DNA of 64,000 bases from Berryella intestinalis (GTDB lineage Bacteria; Actinomycetota; Coriobacteriia; Coriobacteriales; Eggerthellaceae). Both the position numbers and the translations under genes were made by a program. The stretch is from the NCBI RefSeq assembly GCF_000814825.1, contig NZ_CP009302.1:992001-1056000 (forward strand), written 5' to 3'. Shown here piece after piece: positions 27,236 through 35,528 of this stretch (its first letter is position 1; every line of letters starts with the position of its first letter). The notes under the pieces are model-generated. The model saw only the letters and a list, made by a program, of their open reading frames with translations, had not been told where the DNA came from and searched no databases.

Positions 27236-27424
27236 CTACATCTCCGTTACGGTAATGGCGTCGCTCGGGCACACCGAAATGCACGCCTCGCATCCGAGGC
27301 ATTCGGCCTCGTCGCCCGAAACGAACGCATGCTCGCCATCGAAGCCCAAGATATGGGCAGGGCATCCTTCGGCGCACGAGTCGCAGCCGCTGCACATTTC
27401 CTCGTCGATCGAAACGATGAACAT
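27236..27424 (-). CDS. 2[4Fe-4S] ferredoxin ahead of dsrA
   Basis: 62 residues with two full clusters (CSGCDSCAEGCPAHI and CLGCEACISVCPSDAI), a compact bacterial-type ferredoxin. It sits 32 bp before dsrA, so it is probably co-transcribed and may deliver electrons to DsrAB or connect it to a cytosolic donor. A ferredoxin beside dsrAB is known in several sulfite reducers. Confidence 0.93.
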   Translation of the reverse strand: MFIVSIDEEMCSGCDSCAEGCPAHILGFDGEHAFVSGDEAECLGCEACISVCPSDAITVTEM

Positions 27425-27447
27425 AGGTCCTCCCTCTTCTTTTCTTT

Positions 27448-27504
27448 TTAGTGACGGATCATCAACGTATTTCTGTCATTCACACCCCGAACATATTCAA
27501 TCAC
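27448..27504 (-). CDS. Possible leader peptide ORF before the ferredoxin-dsrAB genes
   Basis: A near-perfect Shine-Dalgarno (AAAAGGAGG, 27516-27508) stands with no known gene behind it. A GTG at 27504 opens an 18-residue frame (MIEYVRGVNDRNTLMIRH) ending 24 bp before the ferredoxin start; a TTG four bases further gives an even shorter one. It contains no cysteine run. It could be a leader peptide, or a ribosome-standby or regulatory site. Spacing of three bases to the GTG is short, hence low confidence. Confidence 0.25.
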   Translation of the reverse strand: MIEYVRGVNDRNTLMIRH

Positions 27505-27529
27505 GTACCTCCTTTTCGGGAAAATATGT
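27491..27529. promoter_or_regulatory. Inverted repeat ACATATT...AATATGT in the dsrAB upstream region
   Basis: ACATATT (27491-27497) and AATATGT (27523-27529) are separated by 25 bp in the AT-rich region before the ferredoxin gene. On the minus strand TTAATG, 17 bp and TATTTT (ending at about 27520) may form the promoter. The dyad could be a regulator site, for example for the LysR protein encoded at 31877, whose family binds interrupted dyads. Confidence 0.3.
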
Positions 27530-27554
27530 GTGTTTAATCGGAACATTAACGTAG

Positions 27555-27610
27555 CCTATGGCTGAGGCGAGGCTTGCGATTTACCTGGGCGCAACAAGGT
27601 ACGCCATAGG
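27555..27610. promoter_or_regulatory. CCTATGGC / GCCATAGG dyad after hemA
   Basis: CCTATGGC (from 27555) and GCCATAGG (to 27610) form an 8-bp interrupted dyad; a third related copy, CCCTATG, lies at 27617-27623. All lie between the hemA stop and the ferredoxin-dsrAB promoter region. They could be binding sites of a dimeric regulator or a weak stem ending the hemA transcript; there is no T tract. Confidence 0.3.
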
Positions 27611-27656
27611 TGAAAACCCTATGAAACAGCTAACAACCAGGTATTTTCAAGAAGGA

Positions 27657-28991
27657 TTAAACGGCCTGCCGGTTCGCTTGCTCCTCCTCTTCCCGGACGG
27701 ATCCCTTATTCACTTCGACATCGAGGTCGAATAGCTCTTTGATAGTTTCAGCGTAAAATAAAAAGTTTTGCGATGCGCATTGGTCATGCAGCGCTTCAAC
27801 GGGCGCGCGCACGAACCGATCGGTTATCGTGGTGGCCAGAACCTCGACCGCATGCCGCTCCGACGGCGTCAGGTTCGGGAGCTTCTCGAATGCGGCGGCC
27901 AAACGCTCCCGCTTGATGGACTCGGCGTGTTTGCGCAGCGCCGTGATGACGGGGACGGCTGCAAGGGACTGCATCCAGGCGTTGAAATCGACCAGCTCCC
28001 CTTCGATGAGCCGACGCACCCCTTCGGCTGCCAGCGCCCGCTCGACGCGGTTGCGGTCGGCCAAGCCGCGCAGCTCGTTGATGTTGTAAAGGCTCACGCC
28101 CTCGATGTCGGCCACGGCCGGGTCGACATCGCGCGGAAGGGCCATGTCCACGAACAGAAGCGGCCGATCGGGGCGACGGGCCATAACGCGTGCCACCGCA
28201 TCGGCATCGACGACGAAGCGCTTGGCCGACGTGGCCGAAAAGACGAGGTCAACCTCTTCGAGCTGCTGCTCGAGCGTTGACAGGTAGCACGCTTCGATGC
28301 CGTAGTGCCCGGCGAGCTCGCGCGCCTTGCAAAGCGAGCGGTTCGCCACCATCACGATGGGGAACCGGTAGGCAAGCAGGTATTTCGCCGTCAGCTCCCC
28401 CACTTCCCCGGCCCCGATGATAAGCGCCCGCTTTCCCTCGGCTCCTCCGACCTCCCTCAGTGCGAGATCGACCGCGATGTGCCCGATCGACACGGGATGC
28501 CTTCCCAGCGAGGTCTCCGTGCGAACCCGCTTCCCGAATCGCAGGGACCGCTGGAACCACACGTTGATGAGCTTGTCGGTTGTGCCAGCCTGGCAGGCGG
28601 CTTTGTAGGCGCGGCTCACTTGGCCGAGGATCTCGGCTTCCCCCAAGATGAGGGAATCGAGCCCCGAGACCACTTCCAGCAAGTGCCGCACGGCGTCGTC
28701 GTCGACGTACGAGTACAGAAGCGCATCGAGATCGCCCGATCCCGGTGCGCCCTCCCCATCTCCGCGCGCGTAGAGGAACGCACGGATGCGCGCGAGGCTT
28801 TCCTGAGCATCGTCGCAGGTAGCATAGATCTCGAACCGGTTGCAGGTGTTCAGGACCACCGCACCGTCGACGCCGGTTGCATCTTTGAGCTCTTGGTCGA
28901 GGGCCTGCACGCGCGCATGATGGACGCTGAGCCTCTCAAGCACATCGATGGGCGCGCTCTTTATGTTCAAACCGACGATGATGCAGTGCAC
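27657..28991 (-). CDS. hemA: Glutamyl-tRNA reductase
   Basis: 444 residues from a GTG at 28991 (GGAG upstream), starting MHCIIVGLNIKSAP. The catalytic Cys50 lies in VLNTCNRFEIYA, the signature GEAEILGQV follows near residue 115, and the NADPH-binding domain begins at LIIGAGEVGELTAKYLL. It makes glutamate-1-semialdehyde, the first dedicated step to uroporphyrinogen III. Here, next to dsrAB and away from other haem genes, it probably raises precursor supply for sirohaem and for the c and b haems of DsrJ and DsrM. Confidence 0.95.
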   Translation of the reverse strand: MHCIIVGLNIKSAPIDVLERLSVHHARVQALDQELKDATGVDGAVVLNTCNRFEIYATCDDAQESLARIRAFLYARGDGEGAPGSGDLDALLYSYVDDDAVRHLLEVVSGLDSLILGEAEILGQVSRAYKAACQAGTTDKLINVWFQRSLRFGKRVRTETSLGRHPVSIGHIAVDLALREVGGAEGKRALIIGAGEVGELTAKYLLAYRFPIVMVANRSLCKARELAGHYGIEACYLSTLEQQLEEVDLVFSATSAKRFVVDADAVARVMARRPDRPLLFVDMALPRDVDPAVADIEGVSLYNINELRGLADRNRVERALAAEGVRRLIEGELVDFNAWMQSLAAVPVITALRKHAESIKRERLAAAFEKLPNLTPSERHAVEVLATTITDRFVRAPVEALHDQCASQNFLFYAETIKELFDLDVEVNKGSVREEEEQANRQAV

Positions 28992-29063
28992 GTTCGCTCC
29001 TCAATCGCAGGTATCGCAGATCCGGCGGGGATTGGTTTTCCCAGCGGGTCCCCATCGGAAGGG

Positions 29064-30677
29064 TTAGTCGCGCAAGAACTCGAAGTAGGGCCTCTCCATG
29101 CTCGCCAGCCCGTTGACCATGATGTCGACCAGGCCGCCGTAGTGCACGTTGTAGTTCTTCGTGACCTTGAAATCCTTCAGTATGTCGCGGATCGTGCCCT
29201 TGCAGTTCGAGCACGGGGCGCATACGAACTTGACCACGTCGGGATTCGAGAACTCGTCCCCGAACGCATTGATGATCTGCTCGAACTTCTTCCGGGAACT
29301 CACCTTGTTCCTGAAGTCGCCGAAGTTGTACGAGTTCATGATGGCGAACCCGCTTCCGCCTCCGCAGCAGTAGTTGTCCACCCCGTGCGGGGTCATCTCC
29401 CTGAACTGCGGCGCGATGGCCTTCAGGATCTCGCGCTGCGGCATGACGATGCCCATCTGGCGCACGACGTTGCACGGATCGTGCAACGTGACCGGGAAGT
29501 CGTTCTTCTTGGGGTCGAACTTCAGGCGCCCCGTCCTCACCAGTTCCGCCATAAGCGGTATGAAGCTTTCCACGGGGACCTTGTCCCCGCTTTCGGCGAG
29601 CCGGTCGGCGCTTACGCCCAGGGCCTTGTGGGCATGCCCGCATTCCCCCACGACGATGCGCTTCACGCCCAGCTTCTTCGCGACTTCGAACTGAGCCGTC
29701 GCGATTTTCTTCAGCTGGACGTCGTCGTACCACGCACCGTAGTTCACGCCGTCGTATCCCATGAGCTCCGAGCTGAGCGTCCAGTTCACACCCGCCTCGT
29801 CGAGCAGGATGGCGAACGCCGCGGGGTTTTCCGGCCAGGCGATGAACTCGCCGGCGTTATGCAGGAGCAAGACGTCGGCGCTCTCTTTGTCGATGGGGAA
29901 CTTCACTTTGCGGCCGGTCTGCTCTTCGATGTCCTCCTCGATGAACTCCAAGGTATCGAGCAGGGCGGGACGGGTCAGTCCCGTGGTCGAGCCCACGCGC
30001 AGCTGCAGCTCGGTGCCTTTCGCGTGCACGGGCGTGGGGGCGATCCCCAGCTCCTGGCTGAACAGCTTGCGTATCTCCCTCGCGACCAGGCCGTTGTCAA
30101 GCCCCATGGGGCATGCCTGCCCGCAGCGGCGGCACAGGTTGCACCGATAGGCGCTCTCACCCAAACGGGCGATGCTCTCCCAGTTCACCTCGACGTCGGC
30201 GCCGACGAAGTTGCCCAGGTACTTCCCGCTGGGAGTGAAATGCCGCTTGTACATGCGGCGCAGCACGTCGGCGCGGAAGCTGGGCCTGTAGATCTCATCG
30301 CCGTTGGCCGCCTCGTAGATATGGCATGCCGACGAGCAGGTGTTGCACTTCGCGCAGTACTCCATGGTCAGCGCAAGCGGCTGGACGGCGTTTCTGTTCG
30401 CGTCCTGGAACAGCTTCTCGAGTCCTGCGAGGAAGCGGCGAACGAATTCGTCTTCCTCCTCTTTGGTCTCGGGCCGCTTCAGCGTGTCGAGCGCGATGAA
30501 TCCGTCGAGCGATGCGCAGTGCTCGGCCGCCCACTGCTCCTTGGGCTCCTTGAAGCCGGGTTCGAGCCCGTTTTCATCATAGGGCGCGGGAAGCGTCGCC
30601 AGGTCGTCGACAGGGGAAAGCACATCGGCGCTACGGGCCATATCCCGCGGCTTGAGATGCTTGGTCGTCGTGCTCAT
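29064..30677 (-). CDS. HdrD/DsrK-like iron-sulfur protein (TmcB-like)
   Basis: 537 residues, a paralogue of DsrK. Ferredoxin sets CAKCNTCSSACHI and CNLCRRCGQACPMG are followed by two CCG-type domains (GECGHAHKAL, HDPCNVVRQM, NYCCGGGSGF) and a last pair CAPCSNCKG. It lies three bases after a cytochrome b gene, giving the two-subunit core seen in TmcB/TmcC and DsrK/DsrM complexes. It should carry electrons between menaquinol and a cytosolic disulfide, trisulfide or ferredoxin partner. No cytochrome c (TmcA) gene is adjacent, so the naming is by analogy. Confidence 0.82.
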   Translation of the reverse strand: MSTTTKHLKPRDMARSADVLSPVDDLATLPAPYDENGLEPGFKEPKEQWAAEHCASLDGFIALDTLKRPETKEEEDEFVRRFLAGLEKLFQDANRNAVQPLALTMEYCAKCNTCSSACHIYEAANGDEIYRPSFRADVLRRMYKRHFTPSGKYLGNFVGADVEVNWESIARLGESAYRCNLCRRCGQACPMGLDNGLVAREIRKLFSQELGIAPTPVHAKGTELQLRVGSTTGLTRPALLDTLEFIEEDIEEQTGRKVKFPIDKESADVLLLHNAGEFIAWPENPAAFAILLDEAGVNWTLSSELMGYDGVNYGAWYDDVQLKKIATAQFEVAKKLGVKRIVVGECGHAHKALGVSADRLAESGDKVPVESFIPLMAELVRTGRLKFDPKKNDFPVTLHDPCNVVRQMGIVMPQREILKAIAPQFREMTPHGVDNYCCGGGSGFAIMNSYNFGDFRNKVSSRKKFEQIINAFGDEFSNPDVVKFVCAPCSNCKGTIRDILKDFKVTKNYNVHYGGLVDIMVNGLASMERPYFEFLRD

Positions 30678-30680
30678 GCG

Positions 30681-31544
30681 CTATTCCTCCGATTCGCTTT
30701 TCGAGGCCGGACGCGTATGCGGCGCAGACCACTGGGTGCGCGCCGGCTGTGCAGCGGATTCGCGGACGCCCCGTTCGACGTCGCTTCCGGGCAGGTTGGG
30801 GTCGTTGTCCCACAGCACCTTGTGGAACGCGAAGAACTTGCCCGCGTAATGCCCCATCTTGCTCAGCGGGATATAGACCAGCATGATGCCCAGCAAGACC
30901 AGGTGCACCGCGAGGAACACCGGAAGCGGCGGGAGGCTCATCGTCAGAACGCCGTGCGCGACGGCAAGCGGGCTGACGATGCTCGTCCAGCAGTAGATGC
31001 CCGTGGTGAGCACCAGCAGGATCAGCAGCAGGTTGAAGTAATCGACGGGTGCGGTGCTTCCCTTGAACGCCGGGTCGGACAAGCGGCGGTACAGCAGCAA
31101 GAGCGCTCCGACCGTGGCGAATGTGAACCCGATCCCCCCAACCGTGAACAGCACCATAACCATGATCGATGACGGGAAGAACGCGCCCGGTACGAGCAGG
31201 ACCGACCACGCGAACAGCAGGTAGATGCCCGCATGGAACAGAAACGACGGAAGCCACAGCGAGGCCTGGTTGTCGCGCAGCTTCTTGATGAAGATCATCT
31301 CGTTGACGAGGTACCTGATCTCCGAGCCGTGATCGTACGTGCGCTCCTTTTCCCACCAGCGGTCCTCTTCGAGGTAGGAGCCGCCGTAGGCCGCGCGGCC
31401 GCTGCCCTCTGTCGGGATGGGATACAGGTCGAAGCGCGAATGCCTCGACAACTTGGAGTACTTCATGAACAGGCGTGCGCTGAGAATCAGAAAACCGATG
31501 CAGGCAACCAGCACGAAGACGGACACCACCGAAGCAGGAACCAT
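30681..31544 (-). CDS. NarI/DsrM-like cytochrome b (TmcC-like)
   Basis: 287 residues. The ATG at 31544 follows GGGGGG with good spacing; the frame extends to a TTG at 31586 that has no ribosome site. Six membrane segments: one at the N-terminus (VVSVFVLVACIGFLILSARL), a cytosolic region of about 75 residues, then five NarI-type helices with His in LFHAGIYLLF, VAHGV, FLAVHLVLLG and KMGHYAGKFF, suited to b haems. Partner of the HdrD-like protein downstream. The first gene of the minus-strand island; the LysR gene diverges from it. Confidence 0.82.
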   Translation of the reverse strand: MVPASVVSVFVLVACIGFLILSARLFMKYSKLSRHSRFDLYPIPTEGSGRAAYGGSYLEEDRWWEKERTYDHGSEIRYLVNEMIFIKKLRDNQASLWLPSFLFHAGIYLLFAWSVLLVPGAFFPSSIMVMVLFTVGGIGFTFATVGALLLLYRRLSDPAFKGSTAPVDYFNLLLILLVLTTGIYCWTSIVSPLAVAHGVLTMSLPPLPVFLAVHLVLLGIMLVYIPLSKMGHYAGKFFAFHKVLWDNDPNLPGSDVERGVRESAAQPARTQWSAPHTRPASKSESEE

Positions 31545-31876
31545 AGAACCCCCCGTTCGCCTTATAATGAATCGCAGAAAACCCAAAAGAACGAACCCGT
31601 GCCCCCCAATTGCACGGTACTGCAGGCGGTTTTAAATCTACGGGGCGCTCTGCCCGTTGTAAAATGGGAAATCGCAATCGCAGCATAGAAAAAAGTAATG
31701 CCAAGGCGCCTAAAATCTTGTTTTTCGCCTTTTTTGCCATGCGTCCATGTTATATAGTCGCATGTAGATTGAATGACCGAATACCTCCAGTTTCCCCGCA
31801 GGAGCGCGTCTCCTGCCGGTTAGAGCACCGACTGTATAAGAGAGAGTTTGGGTGGCAGTATCGGGGAGGAACTTGT
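31545..31876. promoter_or_regulatory. Divergent control region between the cytochrome b operon and the LysR gene
   Basis: 332 bp without a gene and clearly AT-rich compared with both sides. It contains an extended -10-like element on the plus strand (TGTTATATAGT, 31748-31758) about 120 bp before the LysR start. LysR-type regulators usually bind such shared regions to control themselves and the divergent operon, so the binding site is expected here; I could not choose one T-N11-A motif. Confidence 0.4.
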
Positions 31877-32836
31877 ATGAGTTCGCTAGAGCAGTTCATG
31901 GTTTTCAAGGAAGTGGCCGAGGTCGGAAACATCACGCAGGCATCGAAGCGCCTGCATATCAGCCAGCCGAGCGTAAGCATCCAGATTCAGAACCTCGAGC
32001 ACGAGTACGGGGCGCCGTTGTTCTACCGAACCAACCGCGGCGTCACGCTTACCGATCCCGGAAATATCCTCTATGAAAAAGTTATCCTAATACTACATAC
32101 TGCGCAGCAGGCCAAGGAAACGATACGCAACTACTCGGCGAACCGGACCGGATACATCCACATCGGGGCGACCCTCACCATCGGAGAGTACCTCCTGCCC
32201 CACATGATGAGCATCACGCAGCGCGACCATTCGCTTCTGCGCTACAACGTCCAAGTGGCAAATACGCAGGTCATCGTAAATGAAGTGCTGAACAACTACC
32301 TCAATATCAGCTTCGTCGAAGGCGTTGCGCCCGAAGAGGACGATTTGGAGGTCGAGCAGTTCTGGAGCGACGAGCTGGTGCTGATCGTGTCGGCGGACCA
32401 CCCGTGGCGAGATCGGGGCGAGATCACCTTCGACGAGCTGATATCGGAGCGCTTCATAACGCGCGAGAACGGCTCGGGAACGCGGGAAGTGCTCAAACGC
32501 GCCCTTCAGCAGGGCGGGTTCGACGTAGACGAGCTGAACATCGCCATCGAGCTGGGCAGCACGCAGGCGATCAAAGAAGCCGTCCTCTCCGGTTTGGGCG
32601 TCACCATCATCTCGGCGCTCACGGTGCAGGAAGAATGCCGCCAAGGACGGATGCGGATGCTGAGGCTGAAGGACTGCCAGCTCGAACGTCCCCTGAACAT
32701 CGTGACGAACCGCAAGGTCATGCTCACGCCCGAAGAGCAGTGGTTCTTGGAGGAGGTGCGTTGCGAGGAAACGCTGCGCGCTCTTCTGCCCAAGCCGATC
32801 CTGCCGGGACAACCCCTCGAGCGGATCGCGGGATAA
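31877..32836 (+). CDS. LysR-type transcriptional regulator
   Basis: 319 residues. The ATG at 31877 has GGGGAGGA six bases upstream. N-terminal winged helix-turn-helix (FKEVAEVGNITQASKRLHIS, QPSVSIQIQNLEHEYGAPLF), linker helix and a two-lobed substrate-binding domain (from about residue 90; IHIGATLTIGEYLLP, then GSGTREVLKRAL and GSTQAIKEAVLSGLGVTI) resembling CysB/CbbR-type LTTRs. Divergent from the sulfite-respiration island and directly before a CoA-disulfide reductase gene. It probably responds to a sulfur compound or another metabolite and controls the island; the effector is unknown. Confidence 0.9.
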   Translation: MSSLEQFMVFKEVAEVGNITQASKRLHISQPSVSIQIQNLEHEYGAPLFYRTNRGVTLTDPGNILYEKVILILHTAQQAKETIRNYSANRTGYIHIGATLTIGEYLLPHMMSITQRDHSLLRYNVQVANTQVIVNEVLNNYLNISFVEGVAPEEDDLEVEQFWSDELVLIVSADHPWRDRGEITFDELISERFITRENGSGTREVLKRALQQGGFDVDELNIAIELGSTQAIKEAVLSGLGVTIISALTVQEECRQGRMRMLRLKDCQLERPLNIVTNRKVMLTPEEQWFLEEVRCEETLRALLPKPILPGQPLERIAG

Positions 32837-32968
32837 GCCCGCGAAAACGCGCCTGAATCTGCAGCCTGGCACCGCCGTGCGACCAGGCGCCCAGTTAGAA
32901 TCGAACGGCGACCGCGTGCCGTCCCGATAAGGGGATATGCGGTTTTGCGACGAGAGGAAGAGGACCTT

Positions 32969-34657
32969 ATGAGAGTGGTTATCATCGGGGGCGTCGCAGG
33001 GGGCGCCACGGCAGCCGCAAGATTGCGCCGCCTCGACGAATTCGCCGAGATCGTCATCCTCGAGCGGAGCGGATACGTCTCGTACGCCAACTGCGGCCTT
33101 CCCTACTACATCGGAGGGGTCATCGCCGATCGGGCGAAGCTCACGCTGCAAACGCCCGAGAGCTTCCGAAACCGCTTCGATATCGACGTGCGCGTCCGAC
33201 ACGAGGCGCTCTCGATCGATCGTGCGGCCAAAACCGTGCTGGTCGAAAAACTCGACGACGGCACCACCTATAAGCTTCCCTACGACAAGCTGATTCTGTC
33301 CCCCGGTGCGCGACCCGCGGTTCCCGCCATCCCCGGCGTGGAATCTTCGCGCCTGTTCACGCTGAGGACCGTCGAGGACACGTTCGCCATAAGCGATTTC
33401 ATCGAACGCGAGAAGCCGAAGCGGGCGGTTATCGTCGGCGGGGGCTTCATCGGCTTGGAGATGGCCGAAAACCTCGTCGAGCGCGGCATCCGCGTTTCCC
33501 TGCTCCAGCGCGACGACCACGTCATGCCCGTCCTGGACGCCGACATGGCCGCTCCCGTGCAGGTCCGCATCCGCGAAGAGAAGATCGACCTGCGCCTGGG
33601 GGCCGATGTCACGGGGTTTTCCGAAGACGAGGCGGGCATCCGCGTGGCTATGCGCGACAAAAAGCCGATCGAGGCCGATTTCGCCGTCCTCGCCATCGGC
33701 GTTCGGCCCGAAAGCGAGCTGGCGAAACAAGCCGGTCTCGAGCTGAACGCAAGGGGGTTCATCCGGACCGACGCGCATATGCGCACTTCAGACGAGGACA
33801 TCTACGCTGTGGGAGACGCGGTGGAAGTCGTCCATGCCGTAACGGGTCTGCCGGCAGCCATCCCTTTGGCCGGTCCGGCGAACAAGCAGGGCCGCATCGC
33901 CGCGGACAACATCTGCGGCATACCCAGCACCTACGACGGCTCCCAGGGATCGTCCATCCTCAAACTGTTCGACCTCACAGTGGCCGCGACGGGTCTCAAC
34001 GTGCGGGACGCCGAGGCCGCGGGCCTCGATTTCGATTACGCGCTTCTGCTGTCGCCGTCGCATGCCACCTATTACCCCGACGCGAAGCCGATGACGCTCA
34101 AGGTCGTTTTCGAGAAACCCAGCGGGCGGATCCTCGGGGCGCAGATCGTCGGCTACGACGCGGTCGACAAGCGCATCGACGTGCTGGCCACCGCCATACG
34201 CGCCGGCATGACCGCAGCCGACCTGGAAACCCTCGACCTGTGCTACGCGCCGCCCTACTCCTCGGCGAAAGATCCGGTGAACATGGCGGGGTACGTGATC
34301 GGCAACCTCCTTGACGGACGAGTGCGCCAAGCGCGCTGGAGCGAGGCTCTGGGTTGCGGGGACAAGGGAATCCTGCTGGACATCCGCACTCCCACCGAGT
34401 TCGCACAGGGAAGCCTGGAAGAAGCGCTGCACATCCCGCTCGACGAGCTGCGCGGAAGGCTCGGCGAGATCCCCGCCGAAAAGCGGCTCTACGTGTACTG
34501 CCAATCGGGTCTGCGCAGCTACGTGGCGTGCCGCATCCTCTCGCAGCGCGGATTCGACTGCGCGAACGTCGCAGGTGGATACGGTTATTTCGAGCAGGTG
34601 TCGCTCGAGGCGCCGTTCGAACCCGAAAGCGTCGGTCCGTGCGGCCTGCGCGTTTAA
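32969..34657 (+). CDS. CoA-disulfide/persulfide reductase with C-terminal rhodanese domain
   Basis: 562 residues. The start at 32969 has AGAGGA nearby. N-terminal FAD motif (IIGGVAGGATAAARLRRL), redox Cys42 in YVSYANCGLPYYIGG, NAD motif (VIVGGGFIGLEMAENL) and dimerisation domain form a CoA-disulfide reductase of the pyridine nucleotide-disulfide family. Residues of about 460-562 are a rhodanese domain with Cys511 in YCQSGLRSY. This fusion (CoADR-RHD, or Npsr) reduces CoA persulfides, polysulfides or disulfides with NAD(P)H. Beside the dsr island it probably handles sulfane sulfur or keeps low-molecular thiols reduced. Single gene after the LysR regulator. Confidence 0.9.
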   Translation: MRVVIIGGVAGGATAAARLRRLDEFAEIVILERSGYVSYANCGLPYYIGGVIADRAKLTLQTPESFRNRFDIDVRVRHEALSIDRAAKTVLVEKLDDGTTYKLPYDKLILSPGARPAVPAIPGVESSRLFTLRTVEDTFAISDFIEREKPKRAVIVGGGFIGLEMAENLVERGIRVSLLQRDDHVMPVLDADMAAPVQVRIREEKIDLRLGADVTGFSEDEAGIRVAMRDKKPIEADFAVLAIGVRPESELAKQAGLELNARGFIRTDAHMRTSDEDIYAVGDAVEVVHAVTGLPAAIPLAGPANKQGRIAADNICGIPSTYDGSQGSSILKLFDLTVAATGLNVRDAEAAGLDFDYALLLSPSHATYYPDAKPMTLKVVFEKPSGRILGAQIVGYDAVDKRIDVLATAIRAGMTAADLETLDLCYAPPYSSAKDPVNMAGYVIGNLLDGRVRQARWSEALGCGDKGILLDIRTPTEFAQGSLEEALHIPLDELRGRLGEIPAEKRLYVYCQSGLRSYVACRILSQRGFDCANVAGGYGYFEQVSLEAPFEPESVGPCGLRV

Positions 34658-34691
34658 CAGCGCAGGTGCCTCGCTCATGCTTCAAACGCAA

Positions 34692-34719
34692 CGGGGAGGG
34701 GCCGATTCGCCCCTCCCCG
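34692..34719. terminator. Convergent hairpin after the CoA-disulfide reductase
   Basis: Perfect 11-bp GC stem (CGGGGAGGGGC at 34692-34702 with its complement at 34709-34719) with a 6-nt loop, placed between convergent genes ending at 34657 and 34734. No T tract on the plus strand, so probably a bidirectional but imperfect terminator. Confidence 0.6.
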
Positions 34720-34733
34720 CACGAGAGGATACA

Positions 34734-35459
34734 TTATATCTTCTTATACCGAAGGTTATCGACGTCGATCACGGTAAGTTCTCCGTCTTCGGCGAACTCG
34801 ACCTTTCTCGACTGCCATTCGCGATCCTCATATTGCAGCTGCACGACGTTGTTGGCCTTCATCGTATAGGAACCAGCCCCGTTCACATCCCCCCTGTAGA
34901 TGCTTTCGAAGGTGCCGTCTTCTTTGAACGTGAGCTGGAAATCGCCGTTTTGAGACGATGTCCATGCGCCGGGGAATTCCGCAAGAAGCTTTTCCATGTC
35001 CCCGCGCGTATACCAGGTTTCGGACACGTAGTCGTAAGCCGTGAAGTTGTCGTTGAACACGATGTCGTATCTGGCGCCCTCCGCGTCTTCGGGAGTTGCG
35101 AGGTGACGGTCTTCAGACTCGACGTTGGTGAACTGGGACCTGTCGTCGACCCTGTCTCCGTTTTCGTCGAGTGCGGTGATACTGAACAGAGAGTCGCTTC
35201 CCAGCACGTAGGTGAAAAAGAGCTGCTCTCCTGTCTTCTTCCCGTCGCGATACCCCGTCCAGACATCGCTCGACCTCTCGCCGGAGTCGAGCTGTCCCGG
35301 ATCGATGTACAGAGGCCGGATATTGGCTTCGGGCGTCATCTGGGCGAACGGATCCGTTTCCTTTGGGGTGTCGGACGGGCTGCCCGAGCAGCCCGCAAGG
35401 ATCGCCGTTACAGCGACGGCACAGGCAATCGCAACAACTAAGACGGTTCGTTTCTTCAT
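34734..35459 (-). CDS. Unknown lipoprotein
   Basis: 241 residues with a clear lipoprotein signal (VAVTAILAGCSG). The mature protein is acidic, mostly beta-strand in character, with GSYTMKANNVVQLQYEDREW near the end and DGTFESIYRGD, a 'lipocalin-like/DUF' feel similar to small Eggerthellaceae lipoproteins, including that at 44687 (FTGEWELVD, FAGTWKV). No catalytic motif is seen. GGGGG precedes the ATG. Monocistronic between two terminators. Confidence 0.75.
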   Translation of the reverse strand: MKKRTVLVVAIACAVAVTAILAGCSGSPSDTPKETDPFAQMTPEANIRPLYIDPGQLDSGERSSDVWTGYRDGKKTGEQLFFTYVLGSDSLFSITALDENGDRVDDRSQFTNVESEDRHLATPEDAEGARYDIVFNDNFTAYDYVSETWYTRGDMEKLLAEFPGAWTSSQNGDFQLTFKEDGTFESIYRGDVNGAGSYTMKANNVVQLQYEDREWQSRKVEFAEDGELTVIDVDNLRYKKI

Positions 35460-35528
35460 GGTCGCCCCCTTGCTCGAGCGTTTCTCCCGCCGTATGCAAA
35501 TATGCGAAAAGCAAAGCTTTCACCTGCG

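Noticed and set aside
28305-31172. A 955-codon plus-strand frame across hemA and the HdrD/cytochrome b genes
   Set aside because: The minus-strand proteins have complete family motifs; the plus frame shows none.
14301-31544. Complete sulfate-reduction pathway
   Set aside because: No ATP sulfurylase, APS reductase or Qmo genes occur in this window, so only sulfite reduction is supported.
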